Below are positions 10,926-18,452 of a stretch of DNA of 64,000 nucleotides, piece after piece. A program made the translations under genes and the position numbers. Numbering within the stretch: position 1 is the stretch's first letter; every line of letters begins with the position of its first letter. The stretch lies in NCBI GenBank assembly GCA_913056215.1, contig CAJXMN010000006.1:1-64000 (forward strand), in the 5' to 3' direction. The notes beneath the pieces are model-generated. The model was not told the DNA's origin, searched no databases, and was given only the letters and a program-made list of their open reading frames with translations. The DNA is from an uncultured Flavobacteriales bacterium (GTDB taxonomy: Bacteria; Bacteroidota; Bacteroidia; Flavobacteriales_D; Crocinitomicaceae).

Positions 10926-11007
10926 TGGGGAGAGCAGGATTCGAACCTACGAAGGCGTAGCCAGCAGATTTACAGTCTGCCCTCGTTGACCACTTGAGTA
11001 TCTCCCC
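10926..11007 (-). tRNA. tRNA-Tyr (anticodon GTA)
   Basis: An 82-nt type II tRNA with acceptor GGGGAGA/TCTCCCC, anticodon loop CTGTAAA (GTA) and the long variable arm expected of bacterial tRNA-Tyr (TGGCTACGCCTTCG). Confidence 0.95.
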
Positions 11008-11024
11008 AATCAAAGTTTAACATG

Positions 11025-11098
11025 AGCCGATGGAGGGACTCGAACCCACGACCTGCTGATTACAAATCAGCTGCTCTAGCCAGCTGAGCTACATCGGC
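11025..11098 (-). tRNA. tRNA-Thr (anticodon TGT)
   Basis: A 74-nt cloverleaf with acceptor GCCGATG/CATCGGC, anticodon stem GCTGA/TCAGC and loop TTTGTAA (TGT, reads ACA/ACG), T-loop GTTCGAG. It is the first gene of the tRNA-tuf operon. Confidence 0.96.
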
Positions 11099-11158
11099 GC
11101 TTTGTTGGTAACAACTTTTTAAAGAACTCCCTTACACGTTAAAACCCGTTCGGGGATG

Positions 11159-11188
11159 CAAATGTATAAAAGAATTAATTTACAGCAA
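11159..11188 (-). promoter_or_regulatory. Consensus Bacteroidota promoter of the tRNA-tuf-rpoBC superoperon
   Basis: On the minus strand TTG (11186-11188), a 19-bp spacer, then TACATTTG (11159-11166) match the -33/-7 promoter of the Bacteroidota primary sigma factor exactly. Start would fall near 11153, about 55 bp before tRNA-Thr(TGT). Just upstream (11202-11218) are runs of 7 and 9 A on this strand at about -50 to -66, where an UP-like element for a stable-RNA promoter would sit. This strand has no other consensus promoter down to secE. Confidence 0.85.
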
Positions 11189-11306
11189 GCGTTTTCAATA
11201 CTTTTTTTTTGTTTTTTTCACGCCCTCACTTTGAACAAGGTGAAGGGTCCGCTACATCACACAATTAAACCGCTAAAAACAAGAACATTATAACTATTAG
11301 CGCGTT

Positions 11307-12173
11307 TTAATCACCACCTCTTGGATGCGCCTGACTGTAAATATCCGCCAATTGATCAAACGAGTTATGGGTATACACCTGAGTAGCATTCAAGTTGGCG
11401 TGACCAAGCAACTCTTTAAGTGACTCCAGGCCTGCTCCGTTATTAAGCATGTGTGTCGCAAATGTGTGTCGTAAAACATGTGGACTTCGCTTCTCCAAAT
11501 GAGTCAGGGTAGAGAGGCACGCATTCACTTTACGGTATACATATTTCGGATAAAGCGGCTTGCCCTTATCAGTAAGAAAAATGTGCGGATCGTCCCCATG
11601 TAAAGGATCATTCATTAAATCTTCCAGTTCCTTATACAATGGAAGTGTGAGTGGTATCATGCGCTCTTTATTGCGTTTCCCCAAGACCCGAAGCGCACTG
11701 TTCGAAAGCGCAGTCCTTTTCAACCCAATTAACTCTGACAACCTGATCCCGGTCTGATAGAGAACCTCAATAATTAACCGATCCCGCTTACCTGAATAAT
11801 CCTTGGAGAAGAGCTCTTCTAATTTTGATTCATCAAGCGACTCGCGCTTTACGAATTCAGGAAGTCGTTTGCGTTGTTTAGGTCCTTTAATTCTTGTCAT
11901 TGGATTAACTGCTATCACCTTAGAATTGAGTAGCCATAAAAAAAAGGTTCGCAGCGAAGACAACTTACGGTTCACGGATCGACTCCCCAAACCTTCATCC
12001 ATTAACTCAACTATCCAACCTCGTACGAGTTGATAATCTACTTCTTTTAGACCCGATTCATCTTCTAAATTTACAAAATTTAAAAACTGAGATACATCGC
12101 GAAGGTATGCCTTGACCGTGTGATCTGACATTCGCCTTTCGGCCACGAGATATGTTTCAAAACTTTCAATCAT
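11307..12173 (-). CDS. xerC: Tyrosine recombinase, XerC type
   Basis: 288 residues: an N-terminal SAM-like core-binding domain (about 1-85) and a C-terminal catalytic domain. All catalytic residues can be read: Arg144 (TGIRLSEL), Lys166, His232 and Arg235 (HVLRHTFATH), His258 (LLGHANLN) and Tyr267 (TQVYTH). XerC/D enzymes resolve chromosome dimers at dif. The position between rpsU and the tRNA-tuf cluster is the conserved Bacteroidota location, which makes a housekeeping Xer more likely than a mobile-element integrase. Its ATG lies immediately behind the U-tract of the rpsU terminator. Confidence 0.9.
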   Translation of the reverse strand: MIESFETYLVAERRMSDHTVKAYLRDVSQFLNFVNLEDESGLKEVDYQLVRGWIVELMDEGLGSRSVNRKLSSLRTFFLWLLNSKVIAVNPMTRIKGPKQRKRLPEFVKRESLDESKLEELFSKDYSGKRDRLIIEVLYQTGIRLSELIGLKRTALSNSALRVLGKRNKERMIPLTLPLYKELEDLMNDPLHGDDPHIFLTDKGKPLYPKYVYRKVNACLSTLTHLEKRSPHVLRHTFATHMLNNGAGLESLKELLGHANLNATQVYTHNSFDQLADIYSQAHPRGGD

Positions 12174-12177
12174 AAAA

Positions 12178-12203
12178 AAAGGAGCCTGTTACCAGACTCC
12201 TTT
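12178..12203 (-). terminator. Intrinsic terminator of rpsU, abutting the xerC start codon
   Basis: On the minus strand AAAGGAG-t-CTG pairs with CAG-g-CTCCTTT around a GTAA loop, followed by seven T that run directly into the xerC ATG at 12173. A strong Rho-independent terminator in shape; xerC expression from the rpsU promoter would depend on readthrough. Confidence 0.85.
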
Positions 12204-12228
12204 AACGTAAAAAAAACAAAAATGTTTC

Positions 12229-12420
12229 TTATATCTCTTCAGATTCCATGCGCTGTTTGTAGGCAGCTTTAATTCGCTGTTGACGAATTTTTACAGAAGG
12301 CTTGATAAATTCCTTGCGTTTTCTTAGCTCTCGCATAACGCCAGTCTTTTCAAATTTCTTCTTATACTTTTTGAGTGCACGCTCAATGTTCTCTCCTTCT
12401 TTTACTGGTACTACTAACAT
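12229..12420 (-). CDS. rpsU: Small ribosomal subunit protein bS21
   Basis: 63 residues beginning MLVVPVKEGENIERALKKYKKK, strongly basic, with the usual RELRKRKEFIKPSVKIRQQR helix. bS21 lies near the 3' end of 16S rRNA; in Flavobacteriia it is reported to help hide the anti-Shine-Dalgarno tail. The gene has its own consensus promoter and a terminator 26 bp after its stop, so it is probably a monocistronic unit. The 30 bases before the ATG hold no recognisable Shine-Dalgarno sequence. Confidence 0.95.
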   Translation of the reverse strand: MLVVPVKEGENIERALKKYKKKFEKTGVMRELRKRKEFIKPSVKIRQQRIKAAYKQRMESEEI

Positions 12421-12457
12421 ATAATTATATTATTTCTTTTTTATTCAAAACGGACGG

Positions 12458-12487
12458 CAAAGATAAAAAGAAAATTGTTTTCCACAA
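12458..12487 (-). promoter_or_regulatory. Consensus promoter of rpsU
   Basis: On the minus strand TTG (12485-12487), 19-bp spacer, TATCTTTG (12458-12465). The match to the Bacteroidota -33/-7 consensus is perfect. Predicted start is near 12452, giving a leader of about 32 nt. The -33 element begins 3 bp after the acyl-CoA dehydrogenase stop codon. Confidence 0.85.
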
Positions 12488-12490
12488 ATG

Positions 12491-13630
12491 TTATTTCAAA
12501 ATTTCTCTGGAAATTACAACTTTCTGAATTTCTGAAGTTCCTTCTCCTATAGTCATTAATTTAGCGTCGCGCAAAAACTTTTCCGCGGGATACTCTTTCG
12601 TATAACCATATCCCCCCATAATTTGAACCGCTTCATTACCACATTTTACGGAAACTTCACTTGCAAAATACTTCGCATACGCACCTTCTTTCGTCATTCG
12701 GTCACCATTATTTTTTAAAGCTGCAGCATTAAAGGTTAGTAATTCAGCAGCCTTAACATTTGTAGCCATATCGGCTAGTTTAAATGATATACCTTGAAAA
12801 GAGCCGATGGGCTTTCCAAATTGCTCTCGTTCTTTTGCATATTGAACAGAAGCCTCATAGGCACCTCTTGCTATCCCACAACTTAAAGCAGCAATCGATA
12901 TTCTTCCTCCATCAAGGATCTGCATGGCCTGCATAAATCCTTCACCGACCTCTCCGATGACATTTTCTTCAGGGATACGAACATCCTCAAAAATGAGTTC
13001 TGCCGTTTCACTAGCACGAACACCAAGTTTATCCTTAATTTTCACTGCCGAAAATCCAGGAGTACCTTTTTCGACGATAAAAGCAGTAATCCCTTTACTG
13101 TCGAGTAATTCACCAGTCCGTACCAAAACAACTGCGACGTCTCCCGATAAACCGTGAGTAATCCAATTTTTAGCTCCATTAATCACCCATTCATCACCAT
13201 CTTTAACAGCTGTAGTTTTCATGCGCATGGCATCAGACCCAGTATTCGGCTCTGTCAACCCCCAAGCGCCTATCCACTCACCTGATGCTAATTTAGGTAA
13301 GTATTTCTTCTTTTGCGCTTCAGTCCCATGATAATAGATATGTCCGGTACACAATGAGTTATGAGCTGCTACAGACAGACCTATTCCTCCACATACTTTA
13401 CCTAATTCTATTAGTGCTGTAACGTATTCATCATATGTAAAACCGCTACCTCCATATTCTTCAGGAATATAGATTCCCAATAGACCGAGCTCTCCCATCT
13501 TTTTCATAACATCAACGGGGAAATGCTCTTCTTCATCCCATTGCAGGAGATTTGGTTTAATTTCTCTAGCAGCGAAATCCCGCACCATTTGCTGGATCAT
13601 TAACTGATTTTCATTTAAGTCAAAATTCAT
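12491..13630 (-). CDS. Acyl-CoA dehydrogenase
   Basis: 379 residues, the length of short/medium/branched-chain acyl-CoA dehydrogenases. It carries out the FAD-dependent alpha,beta-oxidation of acyl-CoA thioesters and passes electrons to ETF. Visible elements are the flavin/substrate segment WGLTEPNTGSDA, the dimer segment REQFGKPIGSFQGISFKLADM, QIMGGYGYTKEYPAEKFLRDAK, and the catalytic-glutamate region IGEGTSEIQ near the C-terminus. Substrate chain length cannot be decided from sequence; beta-oxidation or branched-chain amino acid breakdown are both possible. It is the last gene of an AGCS-HHH-apt unit, 36 bp after apt. Confidence 0.93.
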   Translation of the reverse strand: MNFDLNENQLMIQQMVRDFAAREIKPNLLQWDEEEHFPVDVMKKMGELGLLGIYIPEEYGGSGFTYDEYVTALIELGKVCGGIGLSVAAHNSLCTGHIYYHGTEAQKKKYLPKLASGEWIGAWGLTEPNTGSDAMRMKTTAVKDGDEWVINGAKNWITHGLSGDVAVVLVRTGELLDSKGITAFIVEKGTPGFSAVKIKDKLGVRASETAELIFEDVRIPEENVIGEVGEGFMQAMQILDGGRISIAALSCGIARGAYEASVQYAKEREQFGKPIGSFQGISFKLADMATNVKAAELLTFNAAALKNNGDRMTKEGAYAKYFASEVSVKCGNEAVQIMGGYGYTKEYPAEKFLRDAKLMTIGEGTSEIQKVVISREILK

Positions 13631-13666
13631 CTTCTAAAATTTTCAAACGTTTCCAAACGTGGTTTG

Positions 13667-14203
13667 TTAGTAGGTCGCTAATTTAATAATATTTTCGTTC
13701 ATTGTCCCAAGCTCGTCTTGTCCATTTAAATACGAAAGGTGGATCAAAAAAAGATACCCAACGACATCTGCACCAGTCGAACCTACTAATTCAGCGGCGG
13801 CTTTCGCAGTCCCACCAGTAGCTAAAAGGTCGTCATGTACAATAACACGATCATTCGGGTTGATTGCATCCTTGTGCATTTCAATAGTTGCTTCACCATA
13901 TTCAAGAGCGTATGTATTGGTTATTTTTTTATACGGCAACTTACCCGCCTTACGAACCATAACAAACGGAAGTCCCAATCGCATGGCCAATGCCTGACCA
14001 AACAAAAAACCGCGACTCTCTACTCCAACCACTTTCGTTACACCCGAATGCTTAACCTGGACCACCATTTCTTCTAATACCGCGTTGCACAATTCAGGAT
14101 TCATCAAAAGTGTTGTGATATCCTTAAACTGAATCCCTTTTTTTGGGAAATCCGGAACATTTCGTACACTATCTTTAATTCTCTGTTCTAAGTTCACATT
14201 CAT
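13667..14203 (-). CDS. apt: Adenine phosphoribosyltransferase
   Basis: 178 residues. It salvages adenine with PRPP to AMP in the cytoplasm. The PRPP-binding loop VIVHDDLLATGGTAKAA (about residues 117-133) is intact, as are FPKKGIQFKDITTLL and ESRGFLFG typical of bacterial Apt. Its ATG overlaps the TGA of the upstream helix-hairpin-helix gene by 4 nt (ATGA), implying translational coupling. With hpt, adk and purK near 25 kb it is one of several purine genes in the window, but not linked to them in an operon. Confidence 0.95.
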   Translation of the reverse strand: MNVNLEQRIKDSVRNVPDFPKKGIQFKDITTLLMNPELCNAVLEEMVVQVKHSGVTKVVGVESRGFLFGQALAMRLGLPFVMVRKAGKLPYKKITNTYALEYGEATIEMHKDAINPNDRVIVHDDLLATGGTAKAAAELVGSTGADVVGYLFLIHLSYLNGQDELGTMNENIIKLATY

Positions 14204-15135
14204 TCAGTTGAAATATAGGGTTTCAATTTATCCAACAGCTCACCATCAATATAAGGCGATTGTAACAATTGGTCCACCGATTCAAAGGGTCCGTAATTCT
14301 CTCTCAGATATATGATTGACTTTGCCATATCTGTTGTAATATCAGGATGCAAAGCTAGTTCTTCACGAGATAAGCTATTTATATTTTTTCGATTGACTTC
14401 ACCGGGATCGACATCGAGATAATTACTTAAACTATCAAGCTTAGCTGGAGTCATTTTATAGAAGTCCTTCAATTGATCCAAAGCAATGATCCCCCCATAC
14501 GCTTTTCTTAAACTGATTATTTCTTCAGCGTAATATTTCCCGATACCCGGAACAGATTTTAACTCAGAAAAGGAAGCGGTATTAACTGAAATAGGGTATT
14601 TGACACTTTTTTCTTTATCATCATTGGAAGAGCCATCATCATCTGGGGAAATCCTTTCCACTGAGTTCTGTTCATTATTCTTAATGGATGTATTTTTAGT
14701 TTCGGGTAAATCAATATAAGGATATAGTTTTTTATAAAGATCTTCATCAATAGCATATAGCTTTAAAACATCAGATTTGATCTCCAACTCAGCTCCAGTG
14801 TTTAAATAATTCTGGATTGAATTAGCCTGTTTTTCTGTCAGACCTATTTCCATCCATTGTTCATTTGTTAATTTATTGGGATCGAACTGCTGATCGGGCA
14901 ATTTAAATTCACGCTCACCATCAGCTTCACCTTTTTCACCCGCATTTTCTTGAGGTAACGTTTCCGATATTGCTATTTCTTTTATTTCTGGTGATAATGA
15001 AGATTGCTGAATATAGTTTCTATATATCCTCGGGAGAATAGCAATTAGTACGAACAAGATAAGTAGAACAAATGCTCCATTTCTAGCCCGTTTTGAAAAA
15101 ATTAACCAATCGCTATCCCAACCCGCATCAGACAA
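14200..15135 (-). CDS. Membrane-anchored helix-hairpin-helix (ComEA-like) protein
   Basis: 311 residues. One N-terminal membrane segment (GAFVLLILFVLIAILPRIY, about 17-35) is followed by an acidic, low-complexity stretch and at least two helix-hairpin-helix units in the C-terminal half: VNTASFSELKSVPGIGKYYA and ISLRKAYGGIIALDQLKDF, then a second copy ending YLRENYGPFESVDQLLQSPY. Such domains bind DNA without sequence specificity; ComEA uses one to take up DNA during transformation. Here the role is unknown, and no com genes are nearby. It is encoded between the AGCS symporter (6-bp gap) and apt (overlap). Confidence 0.8.
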   Translation of the reverse strand: MSDAGWDSDWLIFSKRARNGAFVLLILFVLIAILPRIYRNYIQQSSLSPEIKEIAISETLPQENAGEKGEADGEREFKLPDQQFDPNKLTNEQWMEIGLTEKQANSIQNYLNTGAELEIKSDVLKLYAIDEDLYKKLYPYIDLPETKNTSIKNNEQNSVERISPDDDGSSNDDKEKSVKYPISVNTASFSELKSVPGIGKYYAEEIISLRKAYGGIIALDQLKDFYKMTPAKLDSLSNYLDVDPGEVNRKNINSLSREELALHPDITTDMAKSIIYLRENYGPFESVDQLLQSPYIDGELLDKLKPYISTE

Positions 15136-15141
15136 AATAAA

Positions 15142-17217
15142 TTACTTGAACTTTTTGATTGCTCCTGATTTGATTCTGGCAAAGTAATCCACCATATCGC
15201 GACGCACCTCACCTGACATAATAACAAGTCCAAGAATGTTAGGGAACGCCATACCCAAAATCATTAAGTCGGAAAAGTCAATTACAGCACCGAGTCCGAT
15301 AGAAGATCCGACCACTACAAAAATTAAGAAAATCAATTTGTATGTGATGGCGGCTGCTTTTGTCTCCCCGAAAACGTAAGTCCACGCTTTCAGTCCATAA
15401 TAGGACCAGGATATCATTGTTGAAAAGGCAAAAAGCACCACAGCAAAAGAAAGTACATATAGTGACCAATCACCGAGAGATGAAGAGAAAGCTGCTGATG
15501 TCAGAGCGGCACCTTGCAAGCCTTCAGGATCTTCTGCGTATCCCGTGAAAATTATCACTAATGCCGTCATAGTACAAACTACCACTGTATCAATGAGTGG
15601 TTCCAGCAGTGCTACAGTACCCTCACTAATGGGCTCTTTTGTTCTTGCCGCCGAGTGAGCAATAGCCGCTGAACCAACACCTGCTTCATTAGAAAATGCC
15701 GCGCGCTGAAAGCCCATAATTAATACGCCTATAAACCCACCGTAAATAGCATCGGGACTGAATGCACCATAGAAGATCGTTTTAAAACCATTGCCGAGGT
15801 TGTCATAATTGAACAAAATGATTGTAATTGCCGAAATAACGTAAATCGCTACCATTGAAGGAACAATTTTATCCGTAACACGTGCGATACTTTTAATACC
15901 ACCAATAATGACTATACCGACTAGGATTGCCATTATCACGCCAAAAATAAAACCGTAAGATTCAAAGCCTTCCCAACCGGGGATACCTGCTAATTGATTG
16001 AAGGCTTGATTAGCCTGAAACATATTTCCACCCCCTAGTGAACCACCTACACATAGTATAGCAAACATAACTGCCAGGACTTTTCCTAAACCTTTAAAAA
16101 ATGGTCCGCGCTTAGCCAATCCTCTACTCAAATAATACATGGGTCCTCCAAACACTTCACCATCTTCTTTTTGGTGGCGATATTTAACACCTAGTGTACA
16201 TTCTACAAATTTCGAAGCCATTCCAATCAGTCCTGCAAGAATCATCCAGAATGTAGCACCTGGTCCCCCCATACTGATAGCTATTGCTACACCGGCAATA
16301 TTTCCAAGTCCAACAGTCGCAGACAAGGCTGTAACCAACGCCTGAAAGTGTGATACTTCACCAGAATCATCCGATGGATCATCGTATTTACCACGGACCA
16401 ATGCAATGGCATGTCTCGCACCTTTCAGCTGCACAACCCCAGTCCGCAATGTAAAAAAGAGTGCACCACAAACGAGCCAAACAACGATTAATGGAATACC
16501 CTGAATTTTTTGTGTAAGATTTTTAAAATAGTAGGGTTGCGGCTCATCATAATTGATCCTTCCAAGAACTTTTTCGGAACGGTTACCTCTTTTGTTCGTA
16601 AAATAAACGTGATCGCCAGACCCAACTTTACTTCCTTTAAAATCCCCATGGTGAAGCGTACCTTTTCCCATAGCGAAGAGTGGAAACTCATGATCCCCAT
16701 CCTTTAATATAGCAATCCGTTCCTGGTGCTCAACCTTTTCACCATCACCTTTGAGCCATTTTTTGATCGTGTAATCTTTTTTCTTCTGATTCAGAGCGAA
16801 AGGAGCTTTTAATATATACTCTCCTACTTTTACGGTATCCGACCAAATATTGGAGAAAAGCACACTCTGCATAGCTGCCACGGCTGGTTTCATCGAATTA
16901 TTAAAATGCTCAGGGATACTGTTTGGCTTTACGATACCCTGAAGGCTTACAGTGTCATCATTAGCATCCACAACATCTACGGAGATTTTCTCACCCTCCG
17001 AAAGTCCTTTAGCTACGCGATGATAAATCGAAATCTCCTTCTTATTCCAAATATAACGATAAGGCTCCTTTCCGCCTCGAGGAAGAACCTCTGCAGTCAC
17101 ATCGTCAATTGCCGGTAACGAATCTTTAATCACAAACTCAGCACTTAATGGTTCGTTCTGACCGAAAACACTAAGTGAAAAAATAATCGTCATTGATAGT
17201 AGCAAGAACTTCATCAT
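15142..17217 (-). CDS. Sodium:amino acid (alanine) symporter, AGCS family, with extracytoplasmic N-terminal extension
   Basis: 691 residues, against roughly 450-540 for ordinary AGCS carriers. From about residue 240 the sequence is a normal family member: [56 protein letters not shown] and about 10-11 membrane segments. It should import alanine or glycine with sodium. The first 238 residues are extra: a signal peptide (1-19), an Ig/SprB-like stretch around [11 protein letters not shown] (48-58), and at about 137-210 a segment resembling a lipoyl/biotinyl fold ([15 protein letters not shown]...[12 protein letters not shown]) without a modifiable Lys at the expected place. The ATG two codons on could also be used. 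Confidence 0.88.
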   Translation of the reverse strand: MMKFLLLSMTIIFSLSVFGQNEPLSAEFVIKDSLPAIDDVTAEVLPRGGKEPYRYIWNKKEISIYHRVAKGLSEGEKISVDVVDANDDTVSLQGIVKPNSIPEHFNNSMKPAVAAMQSVLFSNIWSDTVKVGEYILKAPFALNQKKKDYTIKKWLKGDGEKVEHQERIAILKDGDHEFPLFAMGKGTLHHGDFKGSKVGSGDHVYFTNKRGNRSEKVLGRINYDEPQPYYFKNLTQKIQGIPLIVVWLVCGALFFTLRTGVVQLKGARHAIALVRGKYDDPSDDSGEVSHFQALVTALSATVGLGNIAGVAIAISMGGPGATFWMILAGLIGMASKFVECTLGVKYRHQKEDGEVFGGPMYYLSRGLAKRGPFFKGLGKVLAVMFAILCVGGSLGGGNMFQANQAFNQLAGIPGWEGFESYGFIFGVIMAILVGIVIIGGIKSIARVTDKIVPSMVAIYVISAITIILFNYDNLGNGFKTIFYGAFSPDAIYGGFIGVLIMGFQRAAFSNEAGVGSAAIAHSAARTKEPISEGTVALLEPLIDTVVVCTMTALVIIFTGYAEDPEGLQGAALTSAAFSSSLGDWSLYVLSFAVVLFAFSTMISWSYYGLKAWTYVFGETKAAAITYKLIFLIFVVVGSSIGLGAVIDFSDLMILGMAFPNILGLVIMSGEVRRDMVDYFARIKSGAIKKFK

Positions 17218-17303
17218 TGTTGTTTTTTAAATGTTTAAATAGTATTAGCTTTCGTTATCTCAATCATTTGACTTAATTCGCTAAAATATAAATATTTTTG
17301 ATT

Positions 17304-18194
17304 TTAAGGCTTCATAAGTGCAATGCTTTCTATGAAGGAGTGTGGTTCGTAATGGATGAGCTCGCGCGCTTTGTCTATTTGAAGTCCTGAGGAAGCGGGG
17401 CGTCGTGCTTTTTGGGCTAATTGTTTTGAGGAAATGGCCTGAACAGATTCTCCAGATTTCCCTAACCAAATCGCAATCTCTCTAATATATGCGCACATGG
17501 ACTTGACATTTGGTCCAGCAATATTGACAACACCATCGTACCTGAGACGTCCTAGATCGAGACAACCTCTTGCCAAATCATCAGCAAACGTGGGCGATCG
17601 GAATTGGTCGTCTACAATTGTTAACTCCTCATCATTTTTGAGTTTTTCCACTGACCAACTGAAGATATTACCCTTGGAGAGCGACTCGCCCTCACCAAAG
17701 ACTAAAGAAGTTCGTACAATAGTGTATTTCAACAACTTTTCACGTATCAGCCTCTCCGCACGTAATTTTGATTCTCCATAAACACTCAAGGGATGCGGTT
17801 CATCATCCTCTGAATACATCTCCTTTTTACCGTCAAAAATGAAATCTGTGGACAACTGTATAAAGTGTGTATCTTTCGAAAATGAATTGATTACTTCTGC
17901 TATATTTTTAACGCCTTCAACATTTATGTGCAAACAATCTGCTTTATGTTCCTCACATTTATCAACGTGCGTCATGGCAGCTGTATTGACAATGACATCT
18001 GGTTGAAAAGACACTATTCGTTCTTTAACTTGATTTTTATCTGTAATATCCATCGTTTGAAAACGATTCGATGGACAAGAGCTGAAAATATTTGGTTTTC
18101 TTGAGGTTGCCAAATAGTCAACACCTTCGTCATTCAACAATTTAACCAGTTTTTGTCCTAAAAGCCCGTTGCTTCCAGTAATCAACATTTTCAT
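17304..18194 (-). CDS. NAD(P)-dependent sugar reductase, RmlD-like extended SDR
   Basis: 296 residues. It has an N-terminal Rossmann motif GSNGLLGQKL (7-16), NTAAMTHVDKCE, and the catalytic YGESK (YxxxK). These match dTDP-4-dehydrorhamnose reductase-type enzymes that reduce the 4-keto sugar in dTDP-rhamnose synthesis. The gene is in an operon with PspC and DUF2851 genes rather than with rml genes; an rfbC homologue occurs 24 kb away in the polysaccharide cluster. Whether it truly makes rhamnose or acts on another nucleotide sugar is open. Gap to the PspC gene is 10 bp. Confidence 0.8.
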   Translation of the reverse strand: MKMLITGSNGLLGQKLVKLLNDEGVDYLATSRKPNIFSSCPSNRFQTMDITDKNQVKERIVSFQPDVIVNTAAMTHVDKCEEHKADCLHINVEGVKNIAEVINSFSKDTHFIQLSTDFIFDGKKEMYSEDDEPHPLSVYGESKLRAERLIREKLLKYTIVRTSLVFGEGESLSKGNIFSWSVEKLKNDEELTIVDDQFRSPTFADDLARGCLDLGRLRYDGVVNIAGPNVKSMCAYIREIAIWLGKSGESVQAISSKQLAQKARRPASSGLQIDKARELIHYEPHSFIESIALMKP

Positions 18195-18204
18195 AAATCC
18201 GTGC

Positions 18205-18441
18205 TTATAGTTCCCAAATTGATTTGCGTTTTCTTCTCAACTTGAAGATGTGCTTATTCTCAAGAATCCAGCCCATGGCAAGATAAATTAACAAAGGCGA
18301 TCCCAGAGCAATAAAAGATGTATAAATAAAGAACAGCCTGACTTTAGAACTTCGAACACCCAACTTCCTAGCCCACCATTCACTCACGCCGAACGAACGC
18401 ATCTCAAAAAAGAAAATTATTTTCTGAATCAAACCCCTCAT
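18205..18441 (-). CDS. PspC-domain small membrane protein
   Basis: 78 residues. The order of a GVSEWWARKLGVRSSKVRLFFIY segment and a hydrophobic helix (TSFIALGSPLLIYLAMGWIL) followed by a basic tail is that of a PspC domain. PspC proteins of other phyla sense membrane stress; the short Bacteroidota forms are not characterised. It lies 11 bp after the DUF2851 gene and 10 bp before the RmlD-like gene, so the three are probably one transcript. Confidence 0.75.
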   Translation of the reverse strand: MRGLIQKIIFFFEMRSFGVSEWWARKLGVRSSKVRLFFIYTSFIALGSPLLIYLAMGWILENKHIFKLRRKRKSIWEL

Positions 18442-18452
18442 TATTCTTCAAA

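Noticed and set aside
10825-11013. 62-codon frame across the tRNA cluster
   Set aside because: It runs through tRNA-Gly and tRNA-Tyr; a shadow of tRNA genes.
11221-11245. Imperfect inverted repeat CCCTCACTT/AAGGTGAAGGG after xerC as a terminator
   Set aside because: Pairing is poor and, read in the xerC direction, it is followed by A-runs rather than a U-tract.
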